Shown one piece after another: positions 45,153 to 55,200 of a stretch of 64,000 bases of DNA. How positions within the stretch are numbered: the first letter of the stretch is position 1; every line of letters starts with the position of its first letter. The notes beneath the pieces were generated by a model. That model was given only the letters and a program-made list of their open reading frames with translations. It was not told the DNA's origin and made no database searches. The position numbers and the translations under genes were made by a program. This DNA is from Promerops cafer (lineage: Eukaryota; Chordata; Aves; Passeriformes; Nectariniidae), in contig VZSE01008362.1 in NCBI GenBank assembly GCA_013398275.1, positions 2,791 through 66,790 of the forward strand, in the 5' to 3' direction.

Positions 45153-47056
45153 TCAGCGCTGGAGGACGAGTTCTCCTCTCCCGAAGCTGCTGCCGAAGCC
45201 CTTGGTGCCCTCGGGGCTGCGGGGCGGGCGCAGGACCCCGTCCCACAGGCTGAGGGGCTCGGACACCCACTGTGCTGCCAGGGCATCGCCGGGAGGAGCT
45301 GTGGCCGCAGCACAGAGGCCGCTGGCCCAGGGCGTCCAGGACCCCGCCGCGCTCCCCGGGCGGCTCTCGGTGCCCAAGCCCACCCCGAGCGGAGAGAAGC
45401 CCTCGCTGGGGAGGAGTGAGCCGGCCAAGGCGCTGGAATTTCCAGGCGTGAAGTCGCCGCCAGGCCAGGTCGGTGCCACCAGGTCCTGGCTCAGGAGGAG
45501 GGACAGCGACCCTGAGGCATCATCCGGCTCCGGAGAGCTGCCGGGCAGGGAATCCCCGAGGCTGCAGGGGAAGGTCAGAGCGGCGGGCGGCACCTTCCAA
45601 CCCGCCCGCTCCTCCCCGGCTTTCTTCTTGCCCCCCTTGCCGCAGAGCCGGACCACCCTGATGCCGTGCCAGTCGCGGTGCCCGAGGCTCTCGAAGGCCC
45701 TGCGGGCGCTCTCCAGGCTCTCGTACTCCACCAGGGCACAGCAGCGGCTCAGCAGCTCGGGGAACCGCGAGGAGTATTTGCGCACGTCCGAGGGCAGCTT
45801 GCGGCCCGGCCGCAGGAGGCGGATGGAGGCGATGGCGCCGAAGGGGCCGAACATCCTCGTGATGGTCTCCAGGAAGTTCTTCTGCAGCGGCAGGTCCTGC
45901 TCCCGCAGCTCCCAGGCCAGCAGCAGCTTGCTGGGGGGGACGCTCAGCAGGTGCTCGGGGATCGGGAGCCGCCGCCTCACTTTGGTGCCCTCCTTGTTCA
46001 CCTCCAGCAGCGCCGAGAACTTGAGGGCGTAGAGGGTGAGGCGCCAGTCCCGGGTCAGGTATTTCACCTGTGCACAGAGGGTGGAACCCCCATCAGTCTG
46101 CATCCCCCGCTCTCCCCAGGCAGGGACCACCCTAAACCCACCCTCCAGGCAGGCTGCGACCCCATCCAGTATCCCCCTTCTACGTGAGCAGCTTTGGGAT
46201 CTGCAGACAGTCCCCAGTGTCCCCTAGGCTCTGGCAAGGAGCCACAACCTCCCCCTAAGCCACACCAGCAGCACCTCCCCGGGTTTTTTTGGTTAGGGGA
46301 TGATCACTTCCAGAGCAGTCCAGGGGAAGCGTGGCTAGAAGAGGTGAATCCAGCCCTGGGGGTGTTTTGGGGAGTGTTCACTGCTCCCCCAGCCTCTCCC
46401 TGGGAACAGAGCTGCTGCAGGGCTTTGAGGGCAGAGAGCAGAGTCCAGCTCTGCATCACAGGACACAGCCCGGAGCTCCCGGCACCCCCAGGACCCACCT
46501 TCTTGAAGGATGTCAGCAGTTTGATGCTGACAAAGCCCATCTTGTTCTTCTGCACGTGTTTGAGGAGGAAGGCGTCCTTGGCCAGGTTCTCGTCGGACAG
46601 GTAGAACTCCACCTGGGCCACGATCCTGCGCACCAGCTGCGGGTCGGGGGCCGAGCGGCCGCGCTCCAGCAGAGCCAGCCCCAGCTCGCAGGAGCTCCTG
46701 GCACAGCGGTGGGGACACAGGGGTGAGCTGCGGCCTGGGCCACCGTGGTGGCACAGCAGAGACACCACGGGCACCCAGGGATCAGCTCCAGCCAGGAGGG
46801 CCAGACTGAGCCAAACACATCCCAGACAAGGGACGCGCTCCCTGCGGGACCGACACGCAAGGAGCAGGGCTCAGCCCCTCCCCACGTACCCGGGGTAGCT
46901 CTCCACGGTGTCCTCCTGGCCGAGCAGGGCGAGGGAGCAGCTCCATGGGGGAGGGAGAGGCCGTGCCAGGAGAGAATTCCTTGGTACAGGCACTGGAGTG
47001 CTGCAGCTGGGCTGGGAATCGAGCCCCAAGGCCACTCCAGAGCCGTGTGAGGACAT
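45153..47056 (-). CDS. La-related protein 6-like, complete
   Basis: A La-related RNA-binding protein of the LARP6 group; LARP6 binds the 5' stem-loop of collagen mRNAs. Coding exons on the minus strand: 47056-46890, 46697-46499, 46067-45153; 1281 nt, 426 residues. The La motif spans the second exon (VEFYLSDENLAKDAFLLKHV, KMGFVSIKLLTSFKK) and continues as VKYLTRDWRLTLYALK. An RRM-like domain follows (LETITRMFGPFGAIASIRLL, KLPSDVRKYSSRFPELLSRC, CCALVEYESLESARRAFESL). The end has an SUZ-C-like motif (GVLRPPRSPEGTKGFGSSFG), typical of LARP6. It is shorter than human LARP6 (491). The ATG at 47056 follows an acceptor at 47067-47069, so a non-coding first exon probably lies upstream. It could be a LARP6 paralog rather than the one-to-one ortholog, so no symbol is given. 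Confidence 0.88.
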
Positions 47057-47311
47057 TGTCCTTCACCTGGGACATGACACAGGAGAAGGACAGTGCTGGG
47101 ACATCCCAGCCCTGGGACACCCCAGCCCTGCTCTGGGACACAGCCCCCAAAGCCAGCCCAGGGCAGGGCCACTGGAGGAGGTGATTGTTGTGTCCTTACC
47201 TGCTTGGTGGCACTGGAAGGGTGGAAGTTCTAAGCTCTAGCAGCACATCCCAGACACGCCGAGGCAGCAGCTCCCAAGTGCCCCTCAGCTCCAAACCAAG
47301 CCTCCCCAAAG

Positions 47312-47392
47312 GCAAAAAAAAAAAAAAAGAAAAAAAAAGAAAAAAAAAGAAAAAAAAAGGGAAGGGGCAAAAAAAAGGAAAGAGAGAGAAAG
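47312..47392. repeat. A/G-rich low-complexity tract
   Basis: Runs of 8-15 A are separated by single G, then GGGAAGGGGC, more A and an AGAGAGAGAAAG stretch. The open frame across it gives a lysine-rich peptide on the plus strand and a phenylalanine-rich one on the minus strand; both are artefacts. Confidence 0.85.
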
Positions 47393-49960
47393 CCCCTGGG
47401 GTGAGGGGGGTGTGGGTTTATAAACACACCCTGAAGGAACTGCAGGGGTGGTTGTGGACCTGCCCCCAGACTGCCTGCTCCAGGTGAGAGCTGTTTGTGG
47501 TTAAACTGCCCCAGCTGAGCCCGGGACCAGCCAGGCTCCTCCTGCCTCATCTGCAGAGCCAGGCCAGGGAGCAAGCAGGGCAGGGCCAGCAGAACCTGTC
47601 CCCTCTGGTACCCGGGGGGGCAGTGAATTGCAGCCACGAGGCCTCTCAGTCTGTGCCTCGGTGTCCCTGCCTCGCGCAGGGACAGTGACAGGGGAGGGAA
47701 GGTTCTGTCCAGGGAATCCTTTGGGCTCTCAGTGCTGCCAGAGCAGCAGGGAAGGGCCCTTCCCCCTGCAGAAACATCCCCCAGCCCAGCGAGGGAGCAG
47801 GGGGGGCGTGAGGCCCAGGCAGGGCTGGGCTGGGGGCAGGAGGGGCAGGAGGGGCCCTGGCTCCACGGGGAAGGCTCTGGAACGGAGCAGCCCCATGGCC
47901 TGAGCCCCGTGCTGGGCAGCAGCAGGAGGGGAGGACACACGGGGCTGGGGCAGGCAGGGGGTGACACTGGGCTGGGGACAATGCCAGGGCAGGGGAGCTG
48001 GATGGAAACTGGAACTGCCACTGGAAGGGCTGATGCTGGGAGCCCAGCTGAGCCCCTGCTGCCACTCCAGGCAGGGGCTTGGCTGATGTTCCTGTGCCCT
48101 GTGGCCACATGGGCAGGCCAAGGGCTGCACTGGCACAAGAGAAGATGCTGTTTCAGGCCAAATGATGGGAGAAGTTGCAAGCAAACAACAGAAGGTGGCT
48201 CTGGCCCCTGTTTTCAAATCTGTATTTTTGTGTTGGTTCATTTTGAGAACTTCACCTCATTTCTCTTCACAAGTCCCCCTTTCCCAGAGGCTTCCCAGAC
48301 ACAGGGGCTGTTCTCTGACACTGTGGGGACAATCCAGGAGTGCCAGTGCCAGACCATGAACCTGAAGCCATCCCAGCCAAGGGACACATTCCTGAGGGGA
48401 CAAACAGGAGGCAACTCTGGGGCTCATCCCACCCTCACATCCCAGCAGCCATGCACAGACTGAAGCTCTCCGAGATGCCCTGGCTGTCCCCAGACCAGCA
48501 GCACCTCCCAGGCTGGTGGCACTGCAGTGTCCCCTGCCCCTTGGGCTGCTCCCGAGGGCTCCCTGGGCTGTGCCACCTGTCCCAGCTCCAAGGTCTCCCT
48601 TCTGGGATGAGCCACAGGGACTGGCAATGTCCAACTGCTTCTGGAATGTCCCTCTGATCTCCCCTGGCCACCTCCCCTTCTCCTGCCACCTCCTGGTGTT
48701 CTCTGCTGGCTGGGAAGACGTGGAAGACAAAATCCTGGGATGCTTGTGCTGGAGTCTCTGAGGGATTTGCCCATCTGGGAGGGGTGGTGGAGCCAGAGGC
48801 AGGCTGAGGATGGGGGGTGTAGGTACTAACAGGAGGGTTTTGAGCTGTGTTTGCTTTCTGCTTCGAGGCAGATTTTCTCAGGGTTAGGAGGTGCTGCCCA
48901 GCTCCCCTGGGGGAAATAATCTCCTGCTTCCAGACCCAAGATTCCCAAAGGAAGAGGCTCTGTCTGGTCCAGCCAGAGTGGGCATAATCCAGAGGGAGAG
49001 TGAAGCAAAGGCAGAGGCAAGGGGCTGAGGCTGAACCTTCCCGAGGGGTCAGAGCAGGAACAACCCAGCACTTGTCACATCCCTCCCATCCTCACTGCTC
49101 CCATCCTCTCAATTAGTCTGGAAGCTTAATTAGAAAATCCTCCTGTGGCCTGTGCTCAGTCTGATCCTTCAGCCTCTCCTCCCCTCTGAGGCTGGCTGTG
49201 ACAGGGTTATCCTCACACCAGCTGCTGCTCCTGGGGGAATCTGCCTTCCTGCAGACCCCGGATCCCTGCCCAAAACTGCTTTAATTTCCCTGCCCTGGGC
49301 AGCTCCTGCATCCCCCCGAGGCTGCTGCAGCATCTCCGGGCACCTCTCAGGGATCACAGAAGAAATGGGACCACGACACTCCTTGTGCAGGCCTGAGCAT
49401 TGGATACACATTTATTGCTGTTCAGCTTTAGCTGGGAATTCTGTGCAAGGTGGTTTGGGTGCTTCTCCAGCCTCCTCACACGCTGCTGCAGAGCTCCAGA
49501 GCATCTCCTTTGCACGCTGCCTTCCCTGGGAGGAAGAGCTGAACTTCCTATGGCCCTCAGTGGGAGCAGGGCAGTTAAGATTTGGTTGCTCAGTTGTTTT
49601 TTTAGACTCTTTTATCTCATCAGCAGGATCCCAAGTGTGGACTCTGACCCAGGGAGTTTTCATGGTTGTCTGCATTTAAACCTGCCTCTCTCACTTCTCT
49701 CCTGCCATTTACAGACAAACACCACCCCAGCACACCAGCATGGCACAGGGGGAAGGTGTGCCACTGCACACACTCTCATTTCCCTTGCCATTAGGGATGT
49801 CTTTGCAAATGTCACAGCTGCCTCTGCCACTGGGAAGGAGAAAATCAGAGGTTTGGATAGAATACACTCTGCTAGGCAAATGCACATGAGACCCCTGGAA
49901 AAGCTCACACCAAACACTGCATCATTAGAAACCATAATAATAAAAGCTATTTATGACACG
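47393..49960. other. Intergenic region upstream of LARP6-like, no gene recognised
   Basis: The 5' end of the LARP6-like gene (minus strand) faces this region, and the presumed RFX2 3' end lies on its right. A first non-coding exon and promoter of LARP6-like are expected in it but could not be located. Open frames of up to 316 codons on the minus strand resemble nothing and have proline/serine-rich translation, as expected of GC-rich non-coding DNA. Confidence 0.45.
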
Positions 49961-49963
49961 GCC

Positions 49964-49969
49964 TTTATT
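49964..49969 (-). terminator. RFX2: Candidate RFX2 poly(A) signal
   Basis: TTTATT on the plus strand reads AATAAA on the minus strand. It is the first such hexamer found downstream of the RFX2 stop. If used, the RFX2 3' UTR is about 2.25 kb and contains both minisatellites at 50281-51441. Confidence 0.4.
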
Positions 49970-50280
49970 CACAGAGAGATTTGCCCCAGGGCTTTGTTTT
50001 TTCAGGTTAGCTTGATGACAGATCCCCCCGCTCCTCTGCCCGGTAGCCCACAGCAGCCCAGCGTAGCCCACAGCCTCCCAGGGCAATCCATGTCAGCACA
50101 GACCCCACGGGACATGGGAAAGGGGAGAAACCCTCCTGAGCTCGCCCGGCTCAGCCCCACGGGAGCCACCCCGCACCGCCGCCGCAGGAAAAGGCAAAGG
50201 GATGCAGAGAGGGAAATGCCACTGGAGTGCTGAGCCCCCCGGGGTCTGTGCCAGCCCCTCCCTACCTGGGGTGGGCTGCT

Positions 50281-50480
50281 GGGCCAGTCTGAGCTGTGCT
50301 GGGCCAGTCTGAGCTGTGCCAGGCCAGTCTGAGCTGTGCCAGGCCAGTCAGAGCTGCACTGGGCCAGTCTGAGCTGTGCCAGGCCAGTCTGAGCTGTGCC
50401 AGGCCAGTCAGAGCTGTGCTGGGCCAGTCTGAGCTGTCCTGGGCCAGTCAGAGCTGTGCTGGGCCAGTCTGAGCTGCCCC
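50281..50480. repeat. 20-bp minisatellite, 10 copies
   Basis: The unit is GGGCCAGTCTGAGCTGTGCT in exact 20-bp register for ten copies. Variants include AGGCCAGTCA and GAGCTGTGCC. It has no sequence relation beyond GAGCT to the other 20-bp array at 4151. Confidence 0.95.
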
Positions 50481-50650
50481 GGGCCACCCCGAGCGGGGGC
50501 AGTGGAACAAGGCCCACCCTAAGGCACTGCGGTCGCACGCCCTCGCCCCTGCCCCAGACCCTCCTGCAATTCAGAGCCGGACGTGGAGTGGGAATTTCAC
50601 AAACCCCAGGATGTGGGACCAGTTCCCGTCTGCCTGGGCACTGTGGAGGA

Positions 50651-51441
50651 TGGGGAATGCCATGGGAATGCCACGGGAATGCCACGGGATTGCCACAGGA
50701 TTGCCACGGGAATGCCACGGGATTGCCGTGGGATTGCCACGGGATTGCCACGGGATTGCCATGGGATTGCCGTGGGATTGCTGTGGGATTGCCACGGGAA
50801 TGCCATGGGAATGCTGTGGGATTGCCACGGGATTGCCCTGGGATTGCCGTGGGATTGCCGTGGGATTGCTGTGGGATTGCCACAGGGATGCTGTGGGATT
50901 CCCATGGGATTGCCGTGGGATTGCCATGGGATTGCCACAGGATTGCTGTGGGATTGCCGTGGGATTGCTGTGGGATTGCCACGGGATTGCCGTGGGATTG
51001 CCATGGGATTGCCGTGGGATTGCCGTGGGATTGCCACGGGATTGCCACGGGATTGCCATGGGATTGCCGTGGGATTGCTGTGGGATTGCCACGGGAATGC
51101 CATGGGAATGCTGTGGGATTGCCACGGGATTGCCCTGGGATTGCCGTGGGATTGCCGTGGGATTGCTGTGGGATTGCCACAGGGATGCTGTGGGATTCCC
51201 ATGGGATTGCCGTGGGATTGCCATGGGATTGCCACAGGATTGCTGTGGGATTGCCGTGGGATTGCTGTGGGATTGCCACGGGATTGCCGTGGGATTGCCA
51301 TGGGATTGCCGTGGGATTGCCGTGGGATTGCCACGGGATTGCCACAGGATTGCCGTGGGATTGCCACGGGATTGCCATGGGATTGCCGTGGGATTGCCGT
51401 GGGATTGCTGTGGGATTGCTGTGGGATTGCTGTGGGATTGC
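50651..51441. repeat. 10-bp minisatellite with 297-bp higher-order repeat
   Basis: About 78 copies of a 10-bp unit, GGGATTGCCN(G/T/A), varying mostly at CCGT, CCAC, CCAT and CTGT. A block beginning at about 50791 (GCCACGGGAATGCCATGGGA) recurs at 51088 and the variant order following it is the same, so a 297-bp segment was duplicated within the array. All six frames are open throughout, producing false proteins of 386-520 codons with a 10-residue periodicity. Confidence 0.97.
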
Positions 51442-52163
51442 CCCCAGGCGTGGTGGTGCAGGGGGACAACGACCACGCTCTGCCTCCAGCTGCCACTGCC
51501 CCGGAGTCCTTTGGTGTCTTGCGTTGGCCCGGCGTGTCCCAGGAGCGCTGGGGTGAGCTGCCAAGCTGGGGAGACACGGAAGCAGGGGGCACCCGTCCCA
51601 TGGTCCCAGAGCACGCCTGTGTCCGCGGGATGTGCAGGAGCCTCTCCCCAGGCGGGGACAGGAGGCACCAGCTGCCCTCTGCTCCCCGGCACCAGGGATT
51701 TGGCAAAGCCAGAGCCAGCACAGCTTGTCTGGACAGGCTGCAGGAGAAGGGCCGGGTATTTCTCCTTCTTCTTGGGCACTGATTGGTTGAAGTTTGTATC
51801 ACAGTGAAGTCTGAGACGTGGGGAGGGAAGCCAGAGCAGCTTCCCTGACAGAGGAAGCCTCGTCCGTGCGCCTCGCTCCGGCTGCCGAGCGAGGTCAGGT
51901 CCTCCCAGCCGGGCACATCCCACCGGCTGCTGACCTCAGAGCCCCCCATCCCTTGGGAGCAGACTCTGGAGCTTCCCCCTCCACTCTGGAGGGACCCTGG
52001 CAGCCAAACCAGCCCCGTCCCAGCGCCTGCCCCGGCTCGGCCCATCCTCAAACACAAGTAAACATAAAGAGAAACTAAGAGGCACTAGAATAACGCAGAT
52101 CCGGGGAGGCGCAGGCTCGGCACGCGCAGCCCGGCTCCGGGTGGCTCGTCCGGCTGGGGAGAA

Positions 52164-52233
52164 GCCGAGCCCCGGGGTCAGATGTCCTGCAGGGAGTGGC
52201 CGAGCCCCGGGGTCAGATGTCCTGCAGGGAGTG
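52164..52233 (-). repeat. RFX2: Perfect 35-bp tandem duplication across the RFX2 stop codon
   Basis: 52164-52198 and 52199-52233 are identical. On the minus strand each encodes the end of RFX2 with its TGA. The copy at 52199-52233 is the one read in frame (stop 52215-52213). The other lies in the 3' UTR. Confidence 0.95.
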
Positions 52234-55200
52234 GCCGGGCTCGCTGCGCTCCCGTTTCACCAGCGGCTCCCCCAGCGCCCGCTCCGGCTCCACCTCCGTG
52301 CCCAGCTCGCCGATGTCATCTGCAAAGGACACGGCTCAGAAAGGGCACGGAGCCACCGCGGCTCCTTCCCAGCCCAGCACGAGAATCCCCCTCCCCCAGC
52401 GATCCCACCCTGGGCCCGCAGAGCTCCCCGGCAGGGACGGGAGGTACCTTTGTCCAGCAGTGTCGGGGACAGGGCTGTGAGGTCGCCAAACTGGAAGGAA
52501 AAGGAGATCTGGGGTCAGGGAGGCTTTGGGGAGCCAAGGTGCCAGAGCTGGCAGAGCATCACCAAACAATTCCAACCGCCCAGGAGAGACCGTGAGCACC
52601 AGTGCTGGTGGTGGAGAGCAGAAATCAACCACAGGTTTTGGGGGAAAAGCCTTTTGTTGGCATTTAAACCTCTGGGCAAACACCACACACCACAATCCAG
52701 GGCAGGATTTAGCTCTGGAATGAAGGGAGAAATGTTTGCATCTCCCAGGTGACCAAGTGCTGCCACAGGCAAAGGTGGTGCCTTTTCTCCAGCCCTTTCC
52801 ACCTCTCAGGCATCTCCTCTCTCCTGGACTCCACCTTCACCCCTCTGCTGAGCCTCTGCAGGGATGTCAGAGAGAGTTTGGCCAGCGAGGCCGTGGTGCC
52901 AAGTGGAACCAGAGAGCTCCTTGGTTCTGGAGATGTGGTGTCCCCCTCAATGACGAGGTCTGAGACACCCAAATTGCTGTGACAACAGTGCTGAAAAGTC
53001 GTGGAAAGCTGGGCAGCAGCAGGAGCTGAGGAGAGTGCGAGCTGCAAAGCTCAGTGGGAATGGAAGGACACGATTCATCCTTCTTTGCTGGGAAGAATCA
53101 GCCTCCTCCTGGAGAACAGGAATATTGCAAGGGTTTAATGAAGGGAAAGCCTGAGGGATGAGAGCCTCCTGCAGCTGGGCTTTGCTGGGAGCCAGTCTCT
53201 GCCTTTCATGGTCCTTCAGTGTCAATAAAGGTGAAGGTTCTGCAGGGAATAGTGGGAACTCAGCACTGCAGAGGGAGCAGCGTGGGAGGGGGAGGGAAGA
53301 CACAACCAACAGGCTTTGGTTTGCCTGGCTCCCTACATGAGCTCTGTGGAAGCTTCAAGGAGCAAAAGATCAATTTTGAGCACAAGGGCTCAGTTTTGAA
53401 CTCGCAGTAGTTTGAACATTGATGTCACAGGTTCATGTGGGGCTTTTAACTCTGTATTTCAGAGGGAAAAACTGGATGTGGCTTCAGCTAGGCAGGACAG
53501 GACCTGCCTGCAAGCCAGGCACCAGACTTACTGTCTGATTGGTGAACAAAAAAACCCCCAAACCCTCAAAAACAGCCCAAACAACCCCATCATCCTCTTC
53601 TTCAGCACAAAAACAGAGAGTGGCTGACTGTGCACATAATGCTGGAGCTTGTAGAGGCCTGGAGGAGTTCAGTTGCTGAAAGCAACTTTTGGACCACTTT
53701 TGCTTGGTTTAGATGGACTTTGCCCTGTCAGGAGTCCCAAAGTCAGGGCTGGCAGTCACCGGTGGTGCAGAGAAGTGGGGAGATCCTTTCCCTCCCTCCT
53801 CCAGGCCTCCAAAGCCCAAATAATGCTCAACCACCCCAAACCCAAAACCCACCAGCTCAGGGAAGATGCTCCAGCACCTCTATCCTCATTCCAGGCACTC
53901 CAAACAACTCAATAAATAATTTTTGTTGTGAAACAAGCCGAGGGCACAGTGTGCTTCGTGAACCAGGGGCGTCTCTCGAGGAGCTGCTTATTTTGGGTCG
54001 GTTTGTAGGGAATGAAGGATTCTCACCTCTCCCATGACAGCAATTGGGGTCTCCCCTGTTGCCTGGGCCACACGGTGCTCCACCAGGTAGAACATGTACT
54101 CGTCGTAGAGCAGGCGGATCAGGTGGAAGGAGCCAAAGCTGGCGGCGCTGCGCAGGGTGAGGTCACGGATCACCATGGAGCTGGGAAAGGGGCAGCAACC
54201 AGAAATTTGGGGTGAGTTTTATTCCTGTGCCATGGCTGATGGGAATTCCGGACCCTGGAGGTACTGTGGGACCCAACACTGTCTCTGCCTCTGACCCAAA
54301 AGTATCAAAACACTTTAAGAAATTCGTTTATGGAGCATCCTATCCCTGTTCTGAAAGGATGCCAGAACCACAGGTAGCCAGAGTTTCATGGGACTAAAGG
54401 ACTTGGCCGTGGCTTTTCAAGGAGCTCTCTGCATGCCCCAAGCCTGATGCAGAAACACCCCCAAAATGAGAAAGAAAATATACCTGTAGAAGGACCACTT
54501 CAACAGGAACTGCCTGGCTGCCTTGGGGAAGCTGGGGCTGCCCTCGTGATGCTTCAGCACCTGAGTGACCACATTGTCCAGCCAGCTGGCCCACTGGTCC
54601 AGAGAGCTCTGCTGCTGCAGAGTCAGCTTGAAATCCTGCTCCAGCTTCTGTACCATGCCCTCCTCACACTGGCACACCCACGAGGCCTGCTCCTGCTCGG
54701 GAGGAAGGCTCACAGTTACTCCTGCCCTGCTCCTGCTCAGGAGGAAGGCTCACAGTTACTCCTGCCCTGCTCCTGCTCGGGAGGAAGGCTCACAGTTACT
54801 CCTGCCCTGCTCCTGCTCAGGAGGAAGGCCTACAGTTACTCCTGCCCTGCTCCTGCTCAGGAGGAAGGCCCACAGTTACTCGTGCCCTGCTCCTGCTTGG
54901 AAGAAGGGTTCACAGTTACTCCTGCCAGGCCTGCATGGTGTTGTATCCCAACCCAGGAATTAATTTCTAGCAGGAAAGGGCTGCAAACCAGCTCTGAATC
55001 ATGGCCCCTCTGATCTGTCTGGACCACAGTATTTTTAGAGCTACATAATTGTTGGTAGCACTTTATTCTTCACTGGAAAGGTGGTAAAGCATTGGAAGCC
55101 CAGGGAAGTGGTGGTGGAGTCACCACCCCTGGAAGTGTTCAAAAAATGAGTGGACACGGTTTAGTGGGCATGGTGGGGTTCAGCTGAAGGTTGGACTGGA

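Noticed and set aside
46304..46774. LARP6-like start at an ATG near 46774 (MPVVSLLCHHGG)
   Set aside because: That ATG lies in the intron. The acceptor at 46698-46700 and the upstream exon 47056-46890 join in frame and give a better N-terminus.
47185..47487. Lysine-rich small protein with KKKKKEKKRKKKKKKGKG
   Set aside because: It is the translation of an A/G homopolymer-like tract with no gene context.
50396..51807. Overlapping open frames of 386-520 codons on both strands with a 10-residue repeat (GIAVGLPWDC / NPTAIPWQSH)
   Set aside because: They are the translation of the 10-bp minisatellite, open in all six frames because the unit lacks stop trinucleotides. There is no start context, splice support or family resemblance.
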